Below, one piece after another: positions 1-11,412 of a stretch of 64,000 nucleotides of DNA (position 1 is the first letter of the stretch; every line of letters starts with the position of its first letter). The notes below the pieces were generated by a model, which saw only the letters and a list, made by a program, of their open reading frames with translations, was not told the origin of the DNA and made no database searches. Source of the stretch: Plantago major (Eukaryota; Streptophyta; Magnoliopsida; Lamiales; Plantaginaceae); the NCBI GenBank assembly GCA_026545765.1, contig CM048840.1, positions 48,038,580 through 48,102,579 of the forward strand, given 5' to 3'. A program made the position numbers and the translations under genes.

Positions 1-12
1 TAGGGGGAAATA
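1..12 (+). promoter_or_regulatory. Polypurine tract of the B+ Gypsy element
   Basis: A purine run (AGGGGGAAA) lies directly before the TG of the B LTR at position 13. A run like this primes plus-strand DNA synthesis in LTR retrotransposons. The B- LTR has the matching tract on its outer side at 33238-33250. The element this tract belongs to lies to the left of the window. Confidence 0.7.
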
Positions 13-375
13 TGTTGATACAGAAATATGTCCAGTCCGTCATAGACACCTATCCTAAGGGTATTAAGCTCTCAAGGTTAATTATAAGTGATCCGACTCG
101 GTAGGTCCGACCCAATGTCCCTCTGAGGTCACCCTCTTTGTAAGAAGCACCAGGGACTACAGCTTTAAGACAGATGGTCCGACTCAACTCATGGTCCGAG
201 ACCATGATGGTCCGACTCGAACACTAGTCTGTCTCACCCAATTCAGATACTCGACCCTAACCTTTTAAGGAACCAAGTGTGCTGGCACCAAGAGAGAATG
301 TACGGTACGAGGCTCTCAAGGTCCGAACCAGACTACTTCTGAAGCCTAACAAAGATCTCTTACACTTATGGGAGT
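13..375 (+). repeat. LTR of family B (B+), first part
   Basis: It begins TGTTGATAC after the polypurine tract and continues at 24422-24822 beyond the inserted family A block. Summed, the LTR is 764 bp, exactly the length of the inverted B- LTR (25620-25787 plus 32642-33237). It is rich in the word GTCCGA and its reverse complement. Bases 371-375 (GGAGT) are the target-site duplication of the A insertion, repeated at 24417-24421. Confidence 0.8.
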
Positions 376-1696
376 TGATGAGGTCAAATTATACTCTAAA
401 TAACTTAAGAGAATACGATGTAGTTGTAGACTATGCTTAACTCGGTATCGTTCTCTAGGGAATCAATTAGGTTACCACAACGATTGAGAGTAAACAATTT
501 GTTTGTAAGTAACAGATAGATTTGAGTGATTGTACTTCTAAAACACAGATTCAAATAGGAAATAGATAAACTGGTTTAATCAAAGAGAGAAGATGAACAC
601 AGTAGTAATGATCAAGTAATGCTAATTCGTTGTAGGGCAATCATTCATATTTGTCACACGGTCGGCGTACAGAAATCAATCAATCCAATTCAACCAATCG
701 TTATTTGAATGTTTTGAACTAGAGAAACCGTGGGTCGTCAATCCACGATCCTTAACTGAAAACGATTTTGAATGTCTTGAACTAGCTTATTGGATTGAAG
801 ATTTTGAACTAGTCGAACCTATGTGAACGAATCCTCACCCTAGAAATGAATATGCAAGATATCACATAACTACCGTGTTCGGAGTGATTTAACTACTCAT
901 GAGGGAAGCAAAGATGAAAGAATGCATGGTATAGATCACGCAAAGCATAAACATGGTGATAATCGCATGCAAGATCATACAATTCAATAAACAGAAGAAA
1001 AAACGAATTGAAGATAAACAATAGAGAGTTATCAATAATAATTACCAAGAATTCGATCCCGATGGTTCTTACAAGAGGTAAACCAAACTCCAAAGATCAA
1101 TCAATCAATATCAAAACCTAGTTCTAGGAGCTTTTTCTATGTAAAAATCGAGTATAAGAAGTTATGGCAAAGGAAGACCTAATTCTAACCTAAAAAGGAG
1201 TTTTTCTGCCGAATCTGTGAAGTTATCGCAAATCTCGCCGCGGCGAGGAAAATAGTTCGCCACGGCGAGACATTGTTTAGGCTCCCAAATTGCTCTCGCA
1301 AAATCCGAAATTGCTCTCGCAAAATCTCGAAAACGAAAGTTGTAGCCCTTTGAATTATCTTTCCGTGGCCACCACGCTCAGGTCAATCGGACATCATATG
1401 AGAGAGTTATGGCCAAAATGGCTAGACTGCTCCGTAAAACTTCACTTTTGCAAGCTTCGCTAAAACGGCTCTCAAATCTTCGTCCGAACTCCGAATCCAC
1501 TTCCGTTTTCGCCCAGTTACTCTGCATTCAAAGATCTAGAACAAATGTTTTCACTCCGATTTTCACCTTCGGAACACAAAAATCCTACAAAACACAAATA
1601 ACGCACCAAAGCATAAAAACGTACAAAAACACTATAAAACCATAAACAAAGACCGCTAAAAAGGAACAAATGAGACTCTAAATTATCGTCTTATCA
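376..1696 (-). repeat. Family A LTR, left copy (complete, 1321 bp)
   Basis: It begins TGATGAGG and ends GTCTTATCA, and is followed by the reverse complement of a polypurine tract. It is therefore the 3' LTR of a minus-strand element. GC-rich palindrome CTCGCCGCGGCGAG-type motifs lie near 1237-1275. The 66- and 78-residue ORFs seen in it recur only because LTRs are copies of one another; they are not genes. Confidence 0.85.
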
Positions 1697-3077
1697 AACA
1701 TCCCAAACCAAACCCTTGCTCGTCCTAGAGCAAACACACAAACCAAAGACAAACAAGACTCTAGAAAAAGACAAACAAGAAACACAAAACAGAGTTGAAC
1801 TCCCAAGTGACCGAATCTACCATTGTAAACATTAAATTCACAAGATGCAAAGATTATGCACTCAACTAACCTTGGCAGAATAGTGCACAGAAAATCAAAC
1901 AAGAAAGTTTCTCAAGTAAATAGCACTCAAGTCTAACTCGCTAATCCCTCACAAGAGGATCCTATGCAATTATCTCTCACACTCTAGAAGTGTCCAGTGG
2001 GTTAATCGCTCATGAAATATGAAGAGAAAGGAAGGTGACTTTCGTAACAAAAGTGCCTCAAATAACTCATGCAATATACTCAGTCAGTTAAGTCGGAAGG
2101 GACTTTTTCTTCGCGTGCAGCAACTTGCCAGAAACATGCAACCAATCTTCCCATAGTACCACATTTTTGCATAGAATGAAATGTATGCTAATCAAATGGC
2201 CTCAAGGGCTCTTTTAGTCTCACTTTTTTAGTAGTGTCTGTTTTACCGAAAGTCGCACTTTTGTGCGTGTCAGTTTGGTATATGTGCCATCAACCCTCAC
2301 GGACATATGGCTTTTTAGGACCACGCTGATATATAGGTAGTATTTGAAACACGCCTAACAAAACTAATGGTGGTGACGAGCACCACAGATACACTCCGAG
2401 ACGAATTAATAATTCAGGGTGGGCAATATAGATTACTAGTATAGTATAGGCACATCAGTACAGCAGAGTCTTTCTCCCCAAAACTAGTTCTTTGTAATGC
2501 ACTGGCTTTGATAAAACAGATCATAAAGAGCATGCCGTTCGTCTTACTTAACTTACACAGGGTACACATGAGCATGATGAGGCGCAAACAAGGGAGTTTG
2601 CACTTCCCGAAAAGATCACACAGGTGTCGGTACAATATTTTTTCATCGACTGAAGGTTTCTCACCGGTTTTTTGGACCAAAGAGCTACACATACTTGCTA
2701 TTTACAAGAAAAACAGACTTATAGGATTTTAAATCCACTACGCCACCTTTAGTTAAATATCATGCAAAACACAAGCAGCTAGCGAGTTTAACAATCACAA
2801 TAGATGCTCGATGACTTGGGAGAACAAATCAGACTCACCACAAAAATCAGAAAGTAGGCCAAAAACGCAGGCCAAAAGACTCAATTATGAAAAACTAAGA
2901 CACAAACATAAACTGAAAACAAAACAAGCATATAAAAGTGGCTAACATACCATCCCACGTAGACAAATAAGGCACATAGGCCGGAAAAAGATATGCAATC
3001 CTATGTGGCTCACTGACCACCACTATGAAAGCGATAACAACGAACACAAAACACGTGAAATCCCTCCCCAAACCTTC
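1697..3077 (-). other. 3' noncoding cassette of family A, left copy
   Basis: No convincing ORF is present. It is bounded by the terminal polypurine tract (1697-1709) and a second tract of the same type (CCTCCCCAAACC on the plus strand, 3063-3074). It holds a hairpin (CGCAC, TTTT loop, GTGCG) at 2254-2267. Its sequence is recognisable in the A right copy, C, D1 and D2. Confidence 0.7.
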
Positions 3078-3497
3078 AATCCAATAAGCTAGTTCAAGAC
3101 TTTCAAAATCGTTTTCTGTTAAGGATCGTGGATTGACGACCTACGATTTCTCTAGTTCAAAACATTCAAATAACGATTGGTTGAATTGGATTGATTGATT
3201 TCTGCCGACCATGTGACAAATATGAATGATTGCTCGAGAACGAATTAGCATTACTTGATCATTACTAATATTTTCATCTTCTCTCTTTGATCAAACCTGT
3301 TTATCAGTTTCCTGTTTTAATTTGTGTATTAGTAGTACAATCACTCAAATCTATCTGTTACTTACAAACAAACTATGTACTCTCAATCATTGTGGTAGCC
3401 TAATTAATTCCCTAGAGAACGATACCGAGTTAAGCATAGTCTACAACTACAGCTTATTCTCTTAAGTTATTTAGAGTATAATTTGAGCTCATCAAAT

Positions 3498-3515
3498 TTG
3501 GCGCCGCTGCCGGGG
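3498..3515 (+). promoter_or_regulatory. Primer-binding site, tRNA-Asp type
   Basis: TTGGCGCCGCTGCCGGGG starts 4 bp after the LTR end CATCA. It differs at two positions from the complement of the 3' end of plant tRNA-Asp (TGGCGCCGTTGCCGGGG preceded by one base), which is the primer used by Athila-like Gypsy elements. Confidence 0.8.
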
Positions 3516-3581
3516 AATTAATTCCTACTGTAGCGTTCGAGTGTGATTTTTGTTTATAGTTTTCTTTTGTTTAGTTAGTTT

Positions 3582-4305
3582 TTGTTTTGTCGGAACTACT
3601 CGTGGTTTCTAGTCTTCGTGTGTATAGGAACGTATGCAACCAAGAAACCGTATCTGATGGATATGTACTCTATCCGCCAGAAAGAGAGGGAACTCCTTCG
3701 TAGTTTCCGTCAGTTTCCTGGAGAAAGATTCTATGATGTGTGGTATCGGTTTCGAGAGCTTGAGAAAGGGTGCATAAATGCTAGGTTGATCAAACCATAT
3801 TAGAAGAAGCCGCAAGACAACCCATGGATGAGTTTAAACATAAACAATTTTTTGTGTTTGTTAATTCTTTGAGTTTTGCGATGTTGTTGCATGAGGACAT
3901 CGAGCGTGAGAGGAAAAACCGTCTTGCTAAGCTGACTTCTGAATCTGACCCTACTGTACAAGAAGAAATCTATTCTACTTGCTTACTTGCTGAGCTGACT
4001 TCTTAATCTGCCCCTACGATACAAGAAGACACCCATGATTCGCACGTCATAGTCCCATCATACACATTGGACTGCCCAGGGGGTTTCGACCCACTTTGTC
4101 GTTTTTATTTTCCCTCTGATTCCCATAGTTATTTTTTAGTTTTTAAATTTTCTGATTTGTTTAATTCTAGTTTGCAGGGAATCATGGAATTGTTAGAAAA
4201 CTTGAGGAGAGGAGCTAAGGATGGCTCCCAAAATACTATGTATACCGGGAAGGATGCAAGGGATTCGTTCCCGTTTGATAATGGATAGCAGCATTCCCAA
4301 AATGT
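3582..4305 (+). pseudogene. gag: Gag remnant of family A (inverted copy)
   Basis: This decayed coding stretch matches the 226-residue ORF at 22290-22970. It keeps the Gag-like stretch RFYDVWYRFRELEKGC, related to the ESLYEAWDRFKSLLGQC core of the retrotransposon Gag domain seen in family C. Compared with the other copy it has lost about 60 bp near 3787, which shifts the frame, and it has a stop near 4004. A short second ORF starts near 4183 and has a counterpart at 22205-22320. No protease, RT or integrase is present. Confidence 0.6.
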
Positions 4306-4407
4306 CGAGCCAACGACCATAATAAAAGGCGCTTCCGGGAGGTAACCCGAGGGTAAGTTTTTCTTTATTATCAGGTTTTTATTTTTTCTTTTCTATTCCT
4401 TCGCTTA

Positions 4408-5176
4408 GGACGTCAATCCACGATCCTAACCGAAAACGATTTTGAATGCTTGAACTAGCTTATTGGATTGAAGGTTTTTACGAAGATTTTGAACTAGACG
4501 AACCTATATAAACAAATCCTAACCCTAGAAACGAATATGCAAGACTATCACATAACTACCGTGTTCGGACTGATTTAACTACTCATGACAGAAGCAAAGA
4601 TGAAAGAATGCATGGCATAGATCACACAAACCATAAACATGGTGATAATCGCATGCAAGATCATACAATTCGATAAACAGAAGAAAACACGAATTGAAGA
4701 TAAACAATAGAGAGTTATCAATAATTACCAAGAATTCGATCCCGATGGTTCTTACAAGAGGTAAACCAAACTCCAAAGATCAATCAATCAATGTCAAAAC
4801 CTAGTTCTAGGAGCTTTTTCTATGTAAAAATCGAGTATAAGAAGTTATCGCAAAGGAAAACCTAATTCTAACCTAAAAAGGAGTTGTTCTGCTGAATCTG
4901 TGAAGTTATCTCAAATATCGCCGCGGCGAGGAAAATAGCTCGCCACGGCGAGACACTGTAATAGGCTCCCAAATTGCTCTCGCAAAATCTTGCCGCGACG
5001 AAGGAGTTTTTCTGCCGAATCTGTGAAGTTATCGCAAATCTAGCCGCGGTGACACACTGTGTAGGCTCCCAAATTGCTCTCGCAAAATCTCGCCGCGGTG
5101 AGCTTAAAACCTCTTTAACTTTTGCTACAGACAGAATATGGCCATGCATCGAAAACGAAAGTTGTAGCCCTTTTAA
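4408..5176 (-). repeat. Family A middle LTR, left fragment
   Basis: This is the part of the LTR from about offset 360 to 970. It ends at GTAGCCCTTTTAA, where Copia-1 internal sequence starts with no Copia LTR between. It carries several degenerate GC-palindrome copies at 4918-5105. Because 19621-20755 starts again at LTR offset about 190, the two fragments overlap in content and are not two halves of one simply interrupted LTR. Confidence 0.7.
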
Positions 5177-7251
5177 TAAGTAACAAAATTTAAGCATAAG
5201 TTGTCACAAGTAAAGAGTTAAACCATTCAGCTAGCCGAGCTTTGTCAGACTGACTGGTCTCTAGAACTTGCGAAGTTTCCATGCGTTGGTCTTGTTGTTC
5301 TTGGACCACTTCTTTGTTGGAAGTTTGAGGTACTTCGGACCTTTCCTGAGTATGCAACTCAGTTGCCTCCCCTGGTTGATCATTCTGAGCAGATGCCTCA
5401 GTTTGATTCCTCTCATTGAGTTAGATAACATGCTCATTTGCAGGATTTTCTTCAGCAATCAGAAGTGCTGGTATGTCAAACTGCAATTCATTCACCATGG
5501 CTTCATTATCATCTGGTGAAGCTTGTGAATTGGATGAATTAAAGTGCGGCTCATCCTGATCCTTTTGCGACAGTTTGTATAGTGTGGAGGCAATGTAGAG
5601 ACCTCCATCACTATACCACCACTTCTCAAAGCTTCTTCTACCAGCTTAAGTGTGTCTTGTCCAGATTCGTTGGACTTAGGTTCTGTCTCAGCAACCTTAG
5701 TACTAAGTGCTTCTCCAGCAACCTTAGTAATGGGTGCTTTCTCAGCAACCTTTGAAATGGGTGCTTGTTCAGCAACCTGAGGTGTGGGTTCTTCTTCAGA
5801 TACCTCTATTCTTTCAGCATCCCTAGAACTTGTTGCTTCTTTAGCAACCTTAGCCCTTTTTTATTTCTGTAGGACTTGAGAGATGACCAATTCATCATCA
5901 TCAGAGCTCTTATCAGCATTAGGAACTGATTGGTCCATAATCCTTGCGGTTTCTGCAGATAGGGCTTGATGCCTGCCAGTACTCTCATTTTTTCCAATGA
6001 GTTCATCATCAAGGCTTTCCTTGGTAGCATTGATGAGTTCATCAGCAGTTGTATCTTTTGCAGCATTGATGAGTTCATCTGCTGTGAACTTAGCAGCATT
6101 GATGAGTTCATCTTCTGTGAGCTTAGCAACATTGATAAGTTCATCTTCATTGATGAGTTCATCAGTAGTGGCGGCAGATATCTGAGAGTCGACATTCACA
6201 ACGGGTATGCCTTCTGATTTACCAGCAGTCTTCTTTCGTGAAATTCTGGGCTTCTTGGTCGCAACTGATCCCTCAGATACTTCATCAGTCTTTTGTTTCT
6301 TAGAACCTTTATGAGACGTAGTGACCTTTTTCATCATGTTTGTATACTCATATTTGTAGAGCAGGTTACTGTTGGCTATGTCAGCCGTCTCTCTGAGCTC
6401 AATGCCAAGCTTCTCCAACAAGAAGCATATCTTTAGTCCAAAGCACACTTTGGCTTTTGGCTCAGCAAGGCCTTTGACGATCTTTGGCTGAAAGCTTTGT
6501 AGCTTCTTCACAAACTTCACATAGGCGTACTTTCCCCAGTTAAAAAGGTTTTCCGACCTAGTTAATTCTTCCTTCATAAGGAACATCATCATCCACCGTT
6601 CCAAGCTTATTTGGTCAGATCCACCTTGTAGACCATCAAAGCATCTGTGAAGAAGGCAAGCCAAGACATCCCAATGAATGTATAGATGTCTGGTCCTTAT
6701 ATCAGCAAGTTTGAACTCAGGAGGAGTATCTGGCTGGTCCATGTTGCAAACATCACTGTACAGGGTCTTAACACCTTCAAGGAGAGTTTCATCCTTGGTG
6801 TTAATCTCGAAATCAATTCCTTGATTTCAGAGACCAAAGATATCACATAATCCTTGGCAGTTAAGGAAAATTTCTTTTCCTTGAACTTTGGTTTTAATGG
6901 ACATTTCATCAATGCCATTAGTAATTCTGGTGATGACACGCGAGTTATTATAAAACTCAAGTACATCCAGTGAAGAACATCCACTGGGAAGAGCTGAGAG
7001 AAAACCTTTGATTTGTGCCTTTTCAAGCATACCAAGGATATTCCTCCTATCTGCTTGTTCTACGATTACAGCAGAAGGTGTTGCTCAATCATAGCACCAC
7101 CCCAAATCATCCTGTGGTTTGAAGTCCAGTTCTCAGAATTAAAATCGCCTATGAGACGATTGTTTGCTATTACTAGCACTGGTGCTTGTTTTTCAGCAGC
7201 AGTAGAGGTAGTAGCACTGGTATCCTTAGCAGCAGCACGTTTTGGAGCCAT
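5177..7251 (-). pseudogene. Extra gene downstream of pol in Copia-1, unknown function
   Basis: It starts at an ATG (MAPKRAAAKDTS) about 190 bp below a TATA box and covers most of what I call exon 1 in Copia-2. The N-terminal part (NNRLIGDF, SNHRMIWGGAMIE, then VLEFYNNSRV and FGL) resembles the loosely defined plant-transposon protein domain found in extra ORFs of plant retrotransposons; this match is from memory. The middle has NWGKYAYVKFVKK. A tract of DELINAAK-type repeats (33-36 bp units) lies at 6000-6160. The C-terminal part is acidic and rich in E, Q and P. A frameshift near 7070, further shifts and a mutated splice donor (CT for GT, at about 5230) show decay. Function is unknown. Confidence 0.6.
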
Positions 7252-8065
7252 CTCTGTAAATAGAAGGTTTTTGAAAACAAGAGAAGAGATTATCAGGACA
7301 GATTAGTTGTTCTTTTCAGAAAAACTATGAGAGATGCAGTAGATTTGCAGAGAGATTTGCAGAAAAACATAGAGAGAAATTTCTGTTTTGTGCAAGATAA
7401 AATGTTGGATTAGGCGAAAGTGAATTCTTTTGCCAAAATCCTATATATATAGCATTGTACTCTCAGCAGACATATACATACAAATTATTTTGTACATATG
7501 TATCTGTGCAAATGCAGGTAGGCATGGGTAAAAAAAATCGTTTTGCATTAAATGCTTAGTGGGCCACGTCTGAGTTTTTACAGTCCACTAATTTACCGAG
7601 AATCGATCTCGTCCGTTGAGATCAAACGCCCATTTTATCAAGGGTCACGTTTGCTTCTTCAGCAATGATCACAATCAGTAATTGTAATTGTGCCCAATTA
7701 ATGAAATTTGGCGAATAGCTTTCTGAATCACATGTCTTTTCTGTGACTAGGGGACAGTCTCTAGACTTATATAGTCAGTTCAGAGACTGTGTGTAACTTA
7801 TCATATAAACGGAAAGATACAAGACATCAGAGGTGTGGTTGACTGAATACAGTTGTACCGCATTTCTCTTTTGTGTTCCCCCTCACTTTGTGATCTCATA
7901 GATATCAGAGTACCCATCTCAGAGATCTTTAAAAGACACTTTTACCCAATCTTTTAGTATATGAGTTCTCGTCTCAGATACCCTTTTTGCCTTAGATATC
8001 TAGATGCCTATTCCAGATATCTTTCTCCTTTCTGAGTTTTCATTTCAGAGATTAGAACTTTTCAG
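7252..8065 (-). promoter_or_regulatory. Spacer between pol and extra gene of Copia-1, with TATA box
   Basis: No coding sequence is seen. On the minus strand a TATATATATAG box lies at 7442-7452, about 190 bp upstream of the extra gene's ATG. It is followed by an A/G-rich leader. Copia-2 keeps the same box at 42865-42874 at the same distance, which supports a promoter separate from the LTR. Confidence 0.5.
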
Positions 8066-11000
8066 TTACTTCGGTAGCTCCATTAACCCAAGACTATGTC
8101 TTAAGGTTAAGAACCTGCTTTCTTGCAAAGGCTTTGTAAAGATATCTGCAAGTTGGTCTTCAGTACCACTTGAGTATCTCTATATTTCCTTTTTCAACAT
8201 GGTCTCTAATGGAGTGGTGTCTAACATCAATGTGTTTTGTTATTGCATGATACTTAGGATTCTGAGTAATGGCAATAGCACTTGTGTTGTCACAGAAAAT
8301 CGGAGTTTTCTTTTCATTGATCTCATAGTCTCTGAGTTGTTGTTGTATCCACAATATCTGTGAAGCACAACACCCAGCAGCAATATATTCAGCCTTTGTG
8401 GTAGATGTGGCAATTGAGTTTTGTTTCTTGCTGAACCATGATATTAATCTGCACCAAGAAATTGACAAGTTCCTGAGGTGCTTTTTCTATCAAGCAATGA
8501 TCCAGCATAGTCAGCATCAGAATATCCAACTAAACTCAATCCACTGTCTTTTCGATACCTTAATATTTTCATAGCAATGTTGGAGTGTGACTGCATTGGA
8601 TTTTTCTGAAATCTAGCACACACTCCAAATGCATATTGAATGTCAGGTCTACTTGCAGTGAGGTACAGTAGAGACCCAATCAATTTCCTATACTTGTGTT
8701 CTTCAACACTCTTGTCAGATTCAGTATAGGTCATTTTGGTTCCAATGCTCATAGGTATCTTAGAATTCTTTTCAGAAGGCTTTAGATTAAACTTGATGAG
8801 CATATCTTTTGCATACTTTGTTTGACTAATGAATATTCCATCATTATGTTGCTTGACTTGCAATCCTAGGAAGTAGTTTAATTCTCCCATCATGCTCATC
8901 TCAAATTTACTTTTCATGAGCTCAGCAAAGTCTTCACAAAGTTTCTTGTCTTTAGATCCAAATATAATGTCATCAACATATACTTGAACTAAAAGTAGTT
9001 TCCCTTCATGGTTCAAAGTAAAGAGTGTTTTATCAACATCTCCTTTCTTGAAGCCACTTTCCAGCAAGTATTTGGCTAAAGTATCATACCATGCTCTTGC
9101 AGCCTATTTCAGTCCATACAGAGCATTCTGAAGCTGATAAACCATTCTACTTTATGTGGAAACTTCAAAGACTGGTGGTTGTTAAACATAGGCTTCCTCA
9201 GCAACTTCACCGTTTAGGAATGCACTTTTGACATCCATTTGATAAACTTTAAAGTCATTATGAGCTGCAAAGACCAGAAATAGTCTAATTGCATCCAATC
9301 TTGCAACTGGAGCATATGACTCATCAAAATCTAGTCCTTCAGTTTGGGTGAATCCCTTGGCAACCAACCTTGCTTTGTTTCTGGTTATTTCACCAGACTC
9401 ATTCATTTTGTTTTTGAAAACCCACATGGTTCCAATTACAAATATTCCGTCAACAAGTGGAACCAGTTTCCAGACTTTGTTTCTCTCAAATTGATCCAAC
9501 TCTTCTTGCATTGCAGAGATCCAATCTTGATCCTTCAATGCTTCTTCTATTGTTTTAGGTTCAATGTTTGAGATGAAACATCCATAAAGAGAGTCTGCAT
9601 TTCCAGCAATTGCTCTCCTAGTTCTAACCCCTTAGTCTAAAGGACCAATCACATCCTTGGCAGGATGATTTCTTATCCATTTTATAATGGGTTTTGAACT
9701 AGTAGGACTAATATCATTTTGATCTGAATGTGAATCAATATGATCATGACAGGATACTTGTCTAGTATCTGTGATATCTGGCACACGGGAAATGCCATTG
9801 ATATTTGACACTTTTTCAGTGTTAGAGATATCTGGGATTGAATTCTCAGCAATCTCATTCTCAGAAATCTCATCATGATGAAGGTTCTCAGTAACCTATT
9901 CCATTTCTGGAATTCTCATAGGAAATTCTTCATCATGTCTTAGAGTCATCAGGTTGTTACTAAGCAATGGTTGCTTTTCATCGTCAGAGTCATCCTCTAA
10001 GTGAATGACAGAGTTGTTTCCTTTTGAGGATTCTTCTTCAGAATCTTTAATCATTAGTTCTTTGAACCTATCTGAGAGTTCCTCATTCAAGGGTACTTTC
10101 TTGTTTCCTTCGTAGAAAACTACATGAACAGATTCTTCAATCTTTTGCGTTCTTTTGTTTTAGATTCTGTAAGCTTTGCTATTTAGAGAATAACCAAGAA
10201 ATACTCCTTCATCTGCTTTGGTTGAAATGTTCTCAAGTATTCTTTTCCATTGTTAAGAACAAAATATCTGCACCCAAACACCCTTAGATGTTTGATACTA
10301 GGGGGTCTACCAATCAAAAGTTCATAAGGAGTTTTGTCATGGTGATTGTTAATCAAACATCTATTTTGAGTGTAGCAGGCTGTGTTAACAGTTTCAACCC
10401 AATAGATATCACTTATTTCAGTGTCAGCAAGCATTGTTCTTGTTGCTTCTTTTAGGGTCCTATTCTTCCTTTCAGCAACACCATTTTGTTGTGGTGTCCT
10501 TACTAAAGATAGTTGATATTGTATACCTTTGCAGGTACAAAACTCTTTTATGTACTGATTCACAAACTCAGTACCATGGTCTGTTCTGATTACAGATACT
10601 TTGTCATTTTTCATGACTTCAAGCTTATTCAGCAAGTTGGGTATTTCAACCCTTGCATCAGATTTTTGTTTGAGAAATACAACCCAAGTGAATCTTGAGT
10701 AATCATCAACAACAACCAGACCATACTTCCTTCCTACATAGCTAGTTACAGAAGATTCAAAAAGATCCATATGTAACATTTGCAGTGGCCTTTCACTGGA
10801 GTGTCTAGTTTTAGACTTGTAAGATGTTTTGGATTGTTTTCCCATTTGGCAAGCTTAGCATATACCATCTTTTCCATATGCCATTTTGGGTAAACCAACC
10901 ACCAATTCTTTCTTGGCTAGCTTGTTCAGAGTTTCGAAGTTCAAGTGACTCATTCTTTTACGCCATGGCTAGTTTTCTTCAGTGTGGCCAGATTGACTCA

Positions 11001-11410
11001 CCATGAGACATTCCTCAGTTGTGGCAGATGCCCAGTCAGCAACATAAATATTTCCTTTCAGCCTAGCAACCAAGACTGTCTGCTTTGACTAATTGTCAAT
11101 TAATTTCCATAGTTTTGACTTGATCTTTACAGTGTACCCTTTGTCTATCAATTAACTCATGCTTAGGAGATTATATTTTAATCCCTTTGCATGTAGTACT
11201 TCATAGATTGTAAGGGCTCCAAGCTTCAGATTGCCAAAACCTATGGTTGGATTTTGATCTCCTCCAGCAAATCTAATAATTGGTCATTTATCGCATTTCC
11301 TGTAGTTAACCAGATTTGCTTTGTCTCCTGTCATGTGCTTCTAGCGTCCACTATCAAAATGACACTTCGGGTTCTTCCTCAGAGTGGTCTGCACAAAACA
11401 GGAAACATGG
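8066..11410 (-). pseudogene. pol: Copia-1 pol: protease, integrase, RT, RNase H
   Basis: Order on the minus strand: a protease remnant near 11340 (active-site DSG followed by a stop); a GAG-pre-integrase zinc region near 10860; integrase with catalytic Asp in LHMDLFESS and RTDHGTEF and Glu in QQNGVAER (10183-10845); RT with [15 protein letters not shown] and [10 protein letters not shown] (8444-9538); and RNase H with [15 protein letters not shown] and FCDNTSAIAI (8160-8530). It ends at a stop at 8066-8068 after LMELPK. Frameshifts and stops near 10180, 9900, 9620, 9180 and 9100 break it. In a live copy the polyprotein would make and insert the DNA copy. Confidence 0.85.
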
Positions 11411-11412
11411 AG

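Larger units (their letters stand above)
3078..4407 (+). other. Inverted segment inside family A (LTR end, primer site, gag remnant)
   Basis: This 1.3-kb block is on the plus strand, while everything around it in the same element is on the minus strand. 3078-3494 is the reverse complement of roughly the first 420 bp of the family LTR. 3495-4407 is the reverse complement of the 5' half of the internal region (compare 22070-23057). About 65 bp of LTR are present twice, at 3078-3140 and again at 4411-4475, and about 10 bp of internal sequence are lost at the other breakpoint. An inversion with staggered breaks explains this. Confidence 0.75.

Noticed and set aside
893..1093. 66-residue ORF (MEFGLPLVRTIGIEFLVII) repeated at 4579, 19929 and 23571
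   Set aside because: It recurs because it lies in four copies of one LTR. It has no start context, homologous domain or conservation beyond the LTR itself.
1409..1645. 78-residue + strand ORF (MAKMARLLRKTSLLQ) also at 20458 and 24119
   Set aside because: Also LTR-internal and on the strand opposite to the element. Explained by LTR copying.
2414..2732. Small overlapping ORFs in the 3' cassette, with look-alikes in the A right copy and D2
   Set aside because: Frames shift between families and the conserved bases do not follow codon structure. Better seen as noncoding conservation.
7442..7452. TATA box as the promoter of the + strand ORF at 8004
   Set aside because: The + strand ORF is antisense to RNase H. 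The box is conserved relative to the minus-strand extra gene in both Copia elements.
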